Below are positions 1-8,169 of a stretch of 26,606 nucleotides of DNA, one piece after another (position 1 is the stretch's first letter; the number at the start of each line of letters is the position of its first letter). The position numbers and the translations under genes are program-made. Under the pieces are notes generated by a model. It saw only the letters and a list, made by a program, of their open reading frames with translations. It was not told the DNA's origin and made no database searches. Location of the stretch: assembly GCA_009103225.1 (NCBI GenBank), contig RHPI01000777.1, positions 1 to 26,606 on the forward strand, written 5' to 3'. The DNA comes from Chlorokybus atmophyticus. Its lineage: Eukaryota; Streptophyta; Chlorokybophyceae; Chlorokybales; Chlorokybaceae.

Positions 1-156
1 GAGCAAGAAGATAACGCCTTACCTCCTCTGAGTGACAGTGCCACGGAGAGCGCTTGCCAGGATGTGCAGGGTGACAAAAAAAAAAAGAAGAAGGTTGTTG
101 GAACAAAGGACGTTGACAGGACCAAAAGGAAAGGTGAGGCATCGTTACAACATTAG
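1..156 (+). CDS. C-terminal fragment of a gene running in from the left (acidic then lysine-rich)
   Basis: Frame 1 is open from the first base to a TAG at 154-156. The peptide is Ser/Glu/Asp-rich and then strongly basic, with six lysines in a row followed by KRK, which resembles a nuclear localisation signal. No family is recognised. A consensus donor (AAG|GTGAGG) lies at 134, so the piece could be an internal exon rather than a true C-terminus; splicing there does not join in frame to the open frame downstream. The 11-A run at 76-86 could hide a length error that changes the phase. It may be the first exon of the RING-like gene or the end of a separate gene. Confidence 0.4.
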   Translation, partial: EQEDNALPPLSDSATESACQDVQGDKKKKKKVVGTKDVDRTKRKGEASLQH

Positions 157-209
157 AAGAAGCGCAGTGCCTTGAAGCCTCACTGGGGCTGACTGTGTGT
201 CCTGAGTAG

Positions 210-1243
210 GCACAGGCGGGTTTACAGCGTCAAGTGGCTGCTCAGCATCGTCCAGAGAGACAGCCGGTGCGGCACGAGCTGCCTAAGCTCAAAGCACCGA
301 CGCGCAGACGCTTTGGGGGGCTGACTCGTAGTGCAAAGGAGTTGATCACCCTACAGTACGCCCAAGACGCGCTGCATCACCGCATGCGGCATGCCTCGAG
401 GTGGGTGACGAAAGTTTGCAATAAGTGGGAGCAAACGCGGAGAANTGGTCTAAACAGACCTGTGGGGATTGGCCGTGGTTGGAACCCACACACGATATGG
501 CCATCCGTAGTACGTTGTTGCCCCTCGCCGTCCTCGATATGATGGTGTTGTTGCTGCCGCAGCACCCCGGCAATGTGCAAGAGCTATCTGCGGAGCAGAA
601 CTTCGACCTGCTGCATCAGATGTACCTGTCGATGTCGACTAATGCGGGTCGAGATGTGTGCCACTACCTGAGCAAACATACTGGGTGGCAAGTAAAACCA
701 TTCGAGCTGTACTTGGCATGCTTTGGCTGGCAGTGGCTGTATGTCATACGGCACGTCGAGCTGATTCTGTGGAAGCTCGAAGAAAATGACGATGCGGGGG
801 AGTACACGAGTGACGACAGCCATGTCGAGGGCCTGGATGAACGCATGCTGGACGAGACCACCAAGACCAGCAGGTGGTGTATGGCGGCAGATGGGCGTCA
901 GGTGATCGAGCAGGCAGTGGAGCGTTATGCTGCGCCATTCAGATGGGAGTCGCTACGCCTGCGACGCGATAACAGAGTTTGGTGGCAGAGGCAGCTTGCA
1001 CACCCGCGTGCACCATGTGTGCTGATTTGTCGCATTGAAGAGCCACCCCCCCCAGCGGATGGGGAGACGCCCTGTTGCAAGAAAGCGATGTGCCATGTCT
1101 GCATCATAGCACATCAGAAGACTGTGGCAAATAAATCAAAGAATCTACAAGCGTGTCCATTCTGCAAGCAACCTCACCCGTTTTGGTCGCCACGCCTGAT
1201 GCAAGACGCCAACGTGTCGGCGGTGATTTGGCCCCCGCCTTGA
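210..1243 (+). CDS. RING-like zinc-binding protein, at least two exons, 5' end unresolved
   Basis: The main exon runs in frame 2 to a TGA at 1241-1243. Upstream, frame 3 is open from 210 and reads as basic coding sequence. A predicted 53-nt intron (donor TGG|GTGACG at 405, acceptor AAACAG at 457) joins the two frames in phase 0. The first in-frame ATG in the main exon is at 497 and none is credible before 384, so the true start is probably in an upstream exon. The middle is helical and tryptophan-rich with a short acidic stretch. The last 70 residues hold a Cys cluster (CVLIC, then CC-x4-C-x2-C, then CPFC) spaced like a RING finger, which would suggest an E3 ubiquitin or SUMO ligase; the first metal pair is irregular, so the RING call is an inference. 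The single N at 445 lies inside the predicted intron. It sits on the same strand as the downstream methyltransferase gene. Confidence 0.6.
405..457 (+). other. Predicted 53-nt GT-AG intron in the RING-like gene
   Basis: Donor TGG|GTGACG and acceptor CTAAACAG|ACC. Removing it joins frame 3 to frame 2 in phase 0 and avoids the frame-2 stop at 422-424. The base N at 445 lies within it. This is a prediction from reading-frame logic only. Confidence 0.5.
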
Positions 1244-1723
1244 TGCCAATTGTGCATGTATTGTAGTTTTGTGTTGGCTTCCTGTGAACCATGTAGGTAC
1301 ATGTATAGTTGCAGCATGGTGCATGGTGCACCAGAGATCTGCTGTTGTTAGAAGCATTGGCTGTACATGTGTATGATGACTGCCCGGCGCATGAGTCAGT
1401 GCATGGCTTGCATACCTCGCTGGTTTAGAGCGTGGTTGACAGCAACAAACTCGGACAGCGCTCTGGGTTCCATGGCATGACAGCACAGTATTACTCTACG
1501 ATCGTGGTAGTATGCGAGTATCCTTGTACTGTAGTACCATTAACAGATGGAGTACCATTCATGTTGATGCAGTACCATGCATGGTACTGCAATAGCGTAT
1601 AAGGTACAGTCGTGCTTCACTTGAAGTTTGACCCATTTAGGGTTCGTAAGCTGGCAACCCTAAATTGATGCCCATACCCTAAAGTCTCGCTCAGTTTGTG
1701 GGCCGTGCCGATTCCTATTTTGC
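1244..1723. other. Intergenic region between the RING-like and methyltransferase genes, with a 24-bp palindrome
   Basis: No convincing ORF. The stretch is rich in GTACCAT and GTACTG words (about 1530-1612) and contains a perfect 24-bp palindrome at 1568-1591 centred on ATGCAT. It presumably holds the 3' UTR of the RING-like gene and the promoter of the methyltransferase gene, but no TATA box can be assigned with confidence. Confidence 0.5.
1568..1591. repeat. Perfect 24-bp palindrome of the GTACCAT...ATGGTAC type
   Basis: The sequence from 1568 reads the same on both strands, with core GTACCATGCATGGTAC. It has the same arms as the palindromes at 6962-6983, 13703-13722 and 13726-13743, but a different centre (GC instead of TATA). 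Confidence 0.85.
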
Positions 1724-3452
1724 ATGATGTCGGCGGCAGCAGTTGAATCACCCTCACTTAGGAGACCATGCTTGGTGTGCCCACAATGCAATGCGTACGT
1801 ATGTGCCAATGGCCGTAGGCAGCAAATGCGAGCACACTTGACCGAATGCCAGCGAGTGCAGACAGTGTGCCACGGTTTTAGTGCTGCTTGCTAGCATCAC
1901 ACCACACACAATGTCGACGTGTTTGGCTGCCGCCTCGGCCAAGTGCTGTGCAAGGAACCCGAGTTTTTCCATTGCGTGCAGTGCGTGTGCGAATCGTGCT
2001 CGCGCTCATGCTTCGAGTGGCGAGGGGAACCCATGCGCTTCTTCACATGGACAACACCGGGACATGTGGTTAGTGGACAGGTGGTGGATGCTGTGGAGGT
2101 AATCCACAAGAGTGGACCGCGACGTATCACTGCATGTTATGTTGGGCGTATGCTTATTTCATGCATGTTGAAGCTGTTGTCGCATTCAGAGCAGTCTTGC
2201 ACGGTGTGGGCGTGGGCAGTTCCATCCCCTGGCCGCTGTAGAGGAGGCAGACCATCGACCGTTGAACAGCGCACTGCATCGGCTGCGGAACGCAGTTAAG
2301 TTGGGATGCGAGCAGCTGATCGGTGTGAGTGTCATGGTGCATTGGCCGCTGGATGGGGAATGGTATGCGGGCGTTGTGGAATCATTCAAGCAAGCGTCAG
2401 GTCAGCATCGCTTCGTGGCGTGCGAGATTGAGGACGCATCATATATGCATGGTGCAATGGAAAATGTCTTTGCAGGGCAGCACCGTATAGTATTCGATGA
2501 CGGTGATCGACCACAAACCATCAACTTCAAAGGGCACAACGTATTCGCGTACACATCAGTTGACGGGGCACGCCATGTTCTGCGCGCCGGAGGGGAGAAC
2601 GTCAGTCGCAAAGTAAGCCCGGACGGCATCATTGTTAGTCCCTGGCCAGCACCACGGCCAGCCTTGACCACATACACGCCATTTGACAACAAGCTGGGAC
2701 GCACACGCAGACCAAGGGCACTCGACCTATTCTGCGGCGGTGGCGGTGCCAGTGTCGGTCTATACCACGCAGGCTTTGACGTGACCGGGATGGACATAAG
2801 TCCCTCCTCTGAGTACCCGCTGCCCTTCATACACCGCGATGTATGCACCCTGAGTGCAGGAGAGCTGAGCGAGTACGAGCTCATCTGGGCCAGTCCACCA
2901 TGCCAGGCCTATTCAGGTGCTATCCCGGCACCTCAACGGGCGGCACATGGCACATCCTGGAGACACCAGGATATGATACCGCTCGTCCGACGTCTGCTGC
3001 TTGCAAGCCAGGTCAAGTTTGTGATTGAGAATGTGCCAGGAGCAGCTTCCTCATTCAGACCCAATCTGTCCCTTTGTGGCACGATGTTTGGCCTATCAAC
3101 TTTCCGACACCGTCTGTTTGAGACACAGCCAGTGGTAGCTACCCCACCAGCACGCTGCTCGCACGCGGGCAAGGCAGTTGGACTGCTATCGCCGCACCTG
3201 TCCGCTAGCGCGAAGAAGACAATCGTGACATCAAACGCGCCACAGCAGATGTACCCGGTCTATGGCCTTCCAAGCACCAGGGGCGGCATTGCTGCGTGGC
3301 AAACAGCGCTGGGAGTGCCATGGATGACCTCGGCCGTTTCCATAGCGAATGCAGTTCCTCCCGCAATGGCGGAGTGCATAGGGCGTCTCATGCTTGAAAC
3401 AATGGATATGCGCTGTGACTACCCTCCTGTGTCATGGAACTATGAGGCTTGA
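1724..3452 (+). CDS. Zinc-finger/Tudor-like/cytosine-C5 DNA methyltransferase fusion (phage-type catalytic domain)
   Basis: Probable transfer of methyl groups to cytosine C5 in DNA. The catalytic domain shows the expected motif order: SAM-binding DLFCGGGGAS (2724-2753), the nucleophile in SPPCQAYS (Cys codon 2901-2903), ENV (3027-3035), RHR (3105-3113) and a motif X variant IANAVPP (3342-3362). The spacing and the YPLPF, ENVPGA and WMT segments resemble orphan C5 methylases of phages and actinobacteria more than eukaryotic DNMT1/DNMT3/CMT; this is from memory of the family. In front lies a Tudor/Agenet-like stretch (about 2310-2510) with VHWPLDGEWYAGVV and IVFDDGD. The N-terminal exon (from ATG 1724 or 1727) has CPQC...H...C and a later Cys cluster (about 1950-2020). 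An intron at 2099-2189 joins the exons in phase 0. A TAG at 1892-1894 breaks the N-terminal frame unless spliced out. The gene ends about 200 bases from the convergent transposase stop. Confidence 0.85.
1799..1894 (+). other. Possible 96-nt intron removing an in-frame TAG near the start of the methyltransferase gene
   Basis: A GTATGT donor at 1799 and a CTTGCTAG acceptor ending at 1894 would remove the TAG while keeping frame 2. The cost is loss of the H and C of the putative C2HC finger. If no splicing occurs, the TAG is a nonsense mutation. The two cannot be separated from sequence alone. Confidence 0.3.
2099..2189 (+). other. Predicted 91-nt GT-AG intron in the methyltransferase gene
   Basis: Donor GAG|GTAATC and acceptor GCATTCAG|AGC. 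The length is 1 modulo 3, exactly what is needed to move from frame 2 (Cys-rich exon) to frame 3 (Tudor-like/methyltransferase exon), phase 0 on both sides. It also removes the frame-3 TGA at 2169-2171. Confidence 0.65.
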
Positions 3453-3655
3453 GTGTGGTGCACTGTATTGATGCTTAATGCCACACGGCGGACTGATTGT
3501 TGAATGTTGCATGGATCATTCGATTGTGGTGACAGTTGTGCAGTGACAGCTGCCCGGTATTGTACACGTCCACATGCAAAAGTCTTAGCATACGATTAGC
3601 AATGCCTAACTGACTGATATGCTCCAAACTCAGAGTAGTGAGACAAGTACATGTG
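3453..3655. other. Short spacer between convergent methyltransferase and transposase genes
   Basis: About 200 bases between the two stop codons, with no ORF, repeat or hairpin noticed. It must hold both 3' UTRs, which points to a compact locus. Confidence 0.6.
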
Positions 3656-6600
3656 TCACGTGGAAGTGCAGTGAACGTTCACCCAATACTTGCCCTCTTG
3701 TACACGGGCGCTGTCCTTGTCAAACATGGGGAGCAGCTGGACAATGCCTTTTACTTGCTCCAGAGTCACGACATCGAGATGTGGACCGCCTCGACGCTTT
3801 TCCCATTCCAGAGCGATGCACTTTGTGTCGCTCGTCACATCCAGCTTCGTGTACCAGCGGACAAACACGACCTCCTTCCACACGCGCTCGCCGCTACCAC
3901 CCCACACCACCACGCGCAGAAAAAGGAGTGCCTGAGCCCACCACGTCACGTTCACACCGTCCTCATCACCTTCCAACTCAAGTGTAGAGAACCAAGGCCG
4001 CCCATGGAACATCCCAGTTGCGCGCGCCATGCTGACTCCTGATGTCATGTACACCGCTGCGCCTCCGTTCACCACGCGAACAGCACGCCACCCGTCGGCC
4101 AACTCCAGTTGTTCCCTCCTCAACCAGCTGTCCAGGGTGGCAGGCAGCTTGTCGGCAAATGGAGTCTTCAAGGCGACTTGGCGGCTACGCGCAGATCCGC
4201 TCCAGTACGGGCTGGACTCCCTCCTTGTCAGCACATCCATCCGTAGCAACTTGTCCGTCTTCTCCATGACATTACAGCACTGCTGCCGCGCCTGCGCCAT
4301 GACCGAGCGCATCTCGGGATCCACGACCATGCCATCCTCTCTCACATATTCCGCACAGCTCCATGCCTTCAGGATACGTGCCTGGTAGTCCCGGTTGTTG
4401 CCACCACGCGCCCACCGTTTGATATTTTGGGCGTGCGTCTGCTCCATGCGGTTGGCGCTGAACCAATCTGGGTGTCCACTGCTGACAATTGCCGGCCCAA
4501 AATGAGTGAGCTGATGCATCTTCTCGATCTTCCAACCTGACTTCTGTGCAGAATATGACGACAGTAGCGGATGCAACACTGCAGCTTTGAAGGCAGCCAG
4601 CTCGTTGTCGGCTGTGGTCAGGGTCTCTCTTGTGTGTTCATGCGCCTTCAGCAACTTCTTGTTCCACTGGGCAAGCGATGCGGCAGCAATGGTGAAGAAA
4701 TCGTTGCCCTCACTGTCGAGCAGCAAACCGTCTGCGAGGACCGGCAGCAGCTGCAGCACCGCCACTTTCTCCACCACCTGAAAGGAGTGGTCGGACAGGA
4801 AGAAATCTACTGTGCTTGTGGGTGCCTTGAAGTGCGAAACCCGCAGAGTCGCCTTGCATGCATTCAGCCTGTGCACATCTGCTCGTGAGCACGTGTTGTT
4901 GGCTTTTGTGTTCAACACAAAAGCAACACCAAAGACGTGCCTGGCCTGCAGAATCTGTCTCGTGGATGGACGCATTCGTTCCTTCGCGGCGTCGTACACA
5001 GCAGCAAGCAGGTGGTCAATGATGCCTCCCAGCACATGCATTGCGTCAGGGGCAAGACGAGAGTAGCAGTCAGCTCCCGGCACCCGCGACTGTCGCCAAC
5101 CCCACAGTGCATTCTGTTGCCAAACCACATTGCCTGGTTTCACGGAAAGCCATTCATCCTCACGAATGCCGGTAATTTGACCATTACCTCCTCGACATGC
5201 ATGGAGTGCTGCTCTTTGAAAGCCTTGGCTGTCTGGCGTGCATTCCTAACACCGCTATGCAGGTCCGCCCGCAGCTGACGTATTGCTGGTGTGTAGAAGG
5301 CCTCGGTTCTCAATTCCCGGTCCTCATCCATCTCCAACAGATCTGATTTGGTGACGAGACAAACATCGCAAGGATGTCGTGTTTGGTTGCCCGACACAGT
5401 GCGTGCGAGTGTGGCAGTCTCCTACAACACGACAAACTCAGATGTTCTACTGACAACATCCTCCATGCACTGTTTGCTGGCAGGCTGCATCCGGTTACAA
5501 CCATTCATGCCCACTACCTGCAAATCGCTGATGTAGTTGGCAAGCGCGGGAAACACACGACGCTCGATGCCATTCGGGTCGATGAGCTGCAGACCTTCCC
5601 AACTCGCCCGCTTCACATCCCCTAACACTACATTCAAAGCGTCATGAAAAATCTCACGTTTCCGAATGGAGAACGATTCCTTGCCCTGCGCCCAGGTGGG
5701 ATGCCCGGCCACTGCGTGAACCACCGGCAGAAGCGCTATCATAACAACCCCCATGTTGCTAGCATACATGTCCCAACTGTAGTTGGCAAGCGATGCCATC
5801 AGAGGGTAGCCAGAGCGCTTGCCCGCGCTGTCCAGCGTGGTCTTGTCACTGTACAGAATGGCATGCGCCAAGTAGGACGCTTCCCCCACCTCTCTCCTCA
5901 AATCCACCTCCACATCCTTCCACCAATCGCCCGTGGAAGGATGGCCAAAGCTGTGCTCGTCATCAGTGTACTGGAGATTGAAGCCATTGGCGGCATGTGG
6001 ATTGCCATACAACCGCGCGAGCCATACCTGCTCCGACCAAGAGCATTACTTACTATGCTGGCCTCAGAAAAGATACTGCATCGATACTGCATTAGGTACT
6101 GCATTTCACAGACCTTGGCCGGCATATATGTGACGCAGATGTCCTGATCCTCAGGGTCTCCAGGCTTGCGCAGGTTAGCCGTCACGTAGTTCTGATACGG
6201 CAGCACACTCGCATGTGCATATATGACATGGCTCTGATGGTTGAAGCACATGCACCGCACACCGTGAACACACCTCAGACTGAGAGAAAGCAATCGTGGT
6301 TTGTGGGTAGCTGGCCGCATGCACACCGGTCTCCCACTGGAGGTCTTCCGTCAGGAAGTGTGCATTTCGGATGCACTTGATGATCCGCCCCATGTCGGAG
6401 GCCGACAGGCCTTGGCCGTTGTTGCACTGCACGAATGCCACTGCAAGAGCATGCTCAGAGCCATACCACCTGGATTCCGACGCGTGCAAAGGGACGCCTC
6501 CACTTCCATGTTGGCGTGCCACAGGTTTCTCAGGCACACGCACACATTGAAAGCCCTCGTTCACTTCCTCCTCCTCCTGTTGCTGCTGTGCGTGTGTCTC

Positions 6601-6798
6601 CTGAAGGAATCTTTCAGCATCAAGCATGTGAGCATCCTGGATCGAACTCCCCGGTTCAACATGACCCGCATCGTACTGTAATGGACGCTGGCCGACATAC
6701 AGCTTGATCTGCTTGCACACCCTGCTGCTAATAATGTGCATGTAGACCGAGCTGCGTGTGGCGAAGCGCATGTGGCAATACGGACAAAGGACTCCCAT
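3656..6798 (-). CDS. CACTA/Plavaka-like DDE transposase, multi-exon, apparently intact
   Basis: A DNA-cutting transposase of about 980 residues. Start ATG 6798-6796, stop TGA 3658-3656. Residues 5-24 form a C2H2-like finger (CPYC...H...C), usual at the N-terminus of Plavaka proteins. The DDE core follows: GDWW and YSDKTTL with the candidate first Asp at 5847-5845, then GYPLMASLANY, a CDVC pair (about 5370), APDAMHVLGG with the candidate second Asp at 5047-5045, and NRMEQTH with the candidate Glu at 4444-4442 before a W...QARILKAW segment typical of the C-terminal part. Predicted exons: 6798-6274, 6233-6114, 6027 to about 5458, 5421 to about 5173, and about 5144-3656. Most joins are in phase. 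The last gap is only 29 nt (GAG|GTAATG...GTGAG|GAT), either an extremely small intron or a frameshift. It converges with the methyltransferase gene and diverges from the coiled-coil gene. The Plavaka assignment rests on remembered motif patterns; general CACTA (Transposase_21) is the alternative. Confidence 0.8.
6028..6113 (-). other. Predicted 86-nt intron 2 of the transposase gene
   Basis: On the minus strand AAG|GTCTGT ... GGAGCAG|GTA. It joins in phase 0 to the exon carrying the first catalytic Asp. A tempting GTAAGT inside the same interval would give only 26 nt and was not used. Confidence 0.5.
6234..6273 (-). other. Predicted 40-nt intron 1 of the transposase gene
   Basis: On the minus strand GAG|GTGTGT ... 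CATCAG|AGC. It joins the first exon in phase 0 to a 40-codon exon in another frame. Confidence 0.55.
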
Positions 6799-6864
6799 AT
6801 CTCACTACTAACGTCGACACAGGTGTCGCCAATGTAACCTGCATCATATCCAGCAACACGCACA

Positions 6865-6908
6865 GCCGCCGCCGCCGCCGCCGCCGCCACCGCCACCGCC
6901 ACCGCTAC
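6865..6908. repeat. GCC/ACC trinucleotide microsatellite
   Basis: Repeats of gcc followed by alternating acc/gcc and then gct acc units. A similar (CGG)n(GGT GGC)n tract occurs at about 20960-20999 beside another inverted repeat. Confidence 0.85.
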
Positions 6909-6961
6909 CGCTACCCTTGCATGCCAGAGGCGGGAAACTTGGCCGCCAGTCACTGGCTCCG

Positions 6962-6983
6962 TCGTACCATTATAATGGTACGA
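6962..6983. repeat. Perfect 22-bp palindrome, GTACCATTATAATGGTAC core
   Basis: Reads the same on both strands. The 18-base core is identical to those at 13704-13721 and 13726-13743. Confidence 0.9.
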
Positions 6984-7050
6984 ACGAGCCATTGCACGTC
7001 CAGGGTGAGTCTCTGGATATATATATATACATATATATTCTGATTGAACC

Positions 7051-7160
7051 GTTTCAATGGTACGAAGATGCCTTTGCCAAAAGGTATAGGCATTGTACAA
7101 AGGTACCATTGAAATGGTACCTTTGTACAATGGCAATGGCAGTTCGTACCATTGACAACT
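7051..7160. repeat. Nested inverted repeat with a perfect 20-bp stem (7091-7132)
   Basis: The arms 7091-7110 and 7113-7132 are perfect complements around a 2-base spacer. Outside them TCAATGGTACGAA (about 7054-7066) pairs with TTCGTACCATTGA (about 7143-7155). The outer arms sit at unequal distances from the core. It looks like a MITE or fold-back element; no target-site duplication was identified. Confidence 0.75.
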
Positions 7161-7313
7161 CTGGCAATGTCAGTCCCCCTGCGCATGAAAACACCATTGA
7201 TAGCTCCGCCAAGCTATGCCCTTACAGGGGCGTGATGCCGAGGGTATGTGGCGTTTGGAAGATCGTTGGCGGCGCTGCCAGGGGCGTAGTGGGCATTGTG
7301 GTCGAGGTCCGGG

Positions 7314-8169
7314 ATGAATTCCATGTTCGCACAGGGCGGGCAGGGTGCCGGAGGGGTGTCCTCGGTGTCAAACCCCACCAAGACTACCAAGGGCACATCC
7401 AATGACAACAGTGACTCGGGCGATATCTTACAGGGCTCCCCCTCCGAGTGGGCAAAGGCACACCACAATACTGCCTCTAAGAAAATCCGACCCACCAGCA
7501 GCTGCGACCACGGCGACATGATTGAAGGCACCAAACAAGACTGGCATAACCAAGGTGGGTTACGATGCACTGTCAATGCCACATGCTAGGGTTCTTTTAT
7601 CTTGCACATGCACAGCGTCAAGTATCTTGCACTTGACATACATTGTCAATACGACATGCACACCCTCATGCACAACCTCCAGTGTCATGCACATGAACAG
7701 CATGACCAATCTCGCAAATGCACAGCCTATTTCTACTTGCGGGAGCTCACAAGTCGCAAAAGAGAAGCTGCGGAGTCAAACGAACGGGTAATCTATGACC
7801 TAGTTTAATGTTTCCAGCGGTAATTAAGCAGTATGCTTGCAGATTGCCATGTTGGTCAGAGTGAACCAAGAGCAGCGCGGCAGGCTGACTGTCTGCCTGG
7901 CGGAGTGCAACAAAGCGGAAGACGAGGTAAGCGTGTGTATGCTGATGGGCTAGTCCTCTGGCAGCACGCCACTCTTACAGCATTACCAAATGCAGGTGGT
8001 CACTCTCAAAGCGACCATCAAGCGCATGCGCGTGCACGGCGAGGCGCTGACATTCAAGCTGAAGGACGAAGTAGCCGCTGTACTGTCAGCGAGCGAGGCA
8101 GCGGATGAAGATGACTCCGGCGTTGAAGCAGAAGACTCGTCGGAGGAGGAACAGGAGGAGGGGGTTTGA
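7314..8169 (+). CDS. Coiled-coil protein with acidic tail, multi-exon, unknown function
   Basis: Three 3' exons are well supported. One runs from about 7683 to 7787 (donor CGG|GTAATC), one is 7843-7926 (acceptor TATGCTTGCAG, donor GAG|GTAAGC) and one is 7996-8169 (acceptor AAATGCAG, stop TGA 8167-8169). All joins are phase 0. The protein is rich in charged heptad-like helix and ends in a tail dominated by Glu and Asp. A possible first exon at 7314-7554 (ATG 7314, donor CAAG|GTGGGT) encodes a Gly/Ser/Thr-rich stretch, but its phase does not fit directly to 7683, so one join is unresolved. No family is recognised. Coiled coils with acidic tails are common in nuclear or chromatin partners. It is divergent from the transposase, so it may be an accessory transposon protein; that role is inference only. 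Confidence 0.55.
7788..7842 (+). other. Predicted 55-nt intron in the coiled-coil gene
   Basis: Donor CGG|GTAATC, acceptor CTTGCAG|ATT. It moves from frame 3 to frame 1 in phase 0. Confidence 0.6.
7927..7995 (+). other. Predicted 69-nt intron in the coiled-coil gene
   Basis: Donor GAG|GTAAGC (consensus) and acceptor AAATGCAG|GTG. Phase 0 on both sides; contains an in-frame TAG that splicing removes. Confidence 0.7.

Larger units (their letters stand above)
6799..7313. other. Divergent promoter region between transposase and coiled-coil genes, with microsatellite and palindromes
   Basis: From left to right: a (GCC)n/(ACC GCC)n microsatellite at about 6865-6908, a perfect 22-bp palindrome at 6962-6983, an alternating TA tract at 7018-7038, and a nested hairpin at 7051-7160. 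The open frames across it are products of the repeats. The region should hold both 5' UTRs and promoters. Confidence 0.55.

Noticed and set aside
2190-3452. Restriction-modification system
   Set aside because: No endonuclease gene lies beside the methyltransferase and the locus is eukaryotic with introns.
5644-6147. Plus-strand ORF of 167 residues
   Set aside because: Antisense to the DDE core of the transposase, which carries the recognisable motifs on the minus strand.
6917-7405. 162-residue plus-strand open frame over the divergent region
   Set aside because: It is made of microsatellite, TA tract and palindromes; no coding character.
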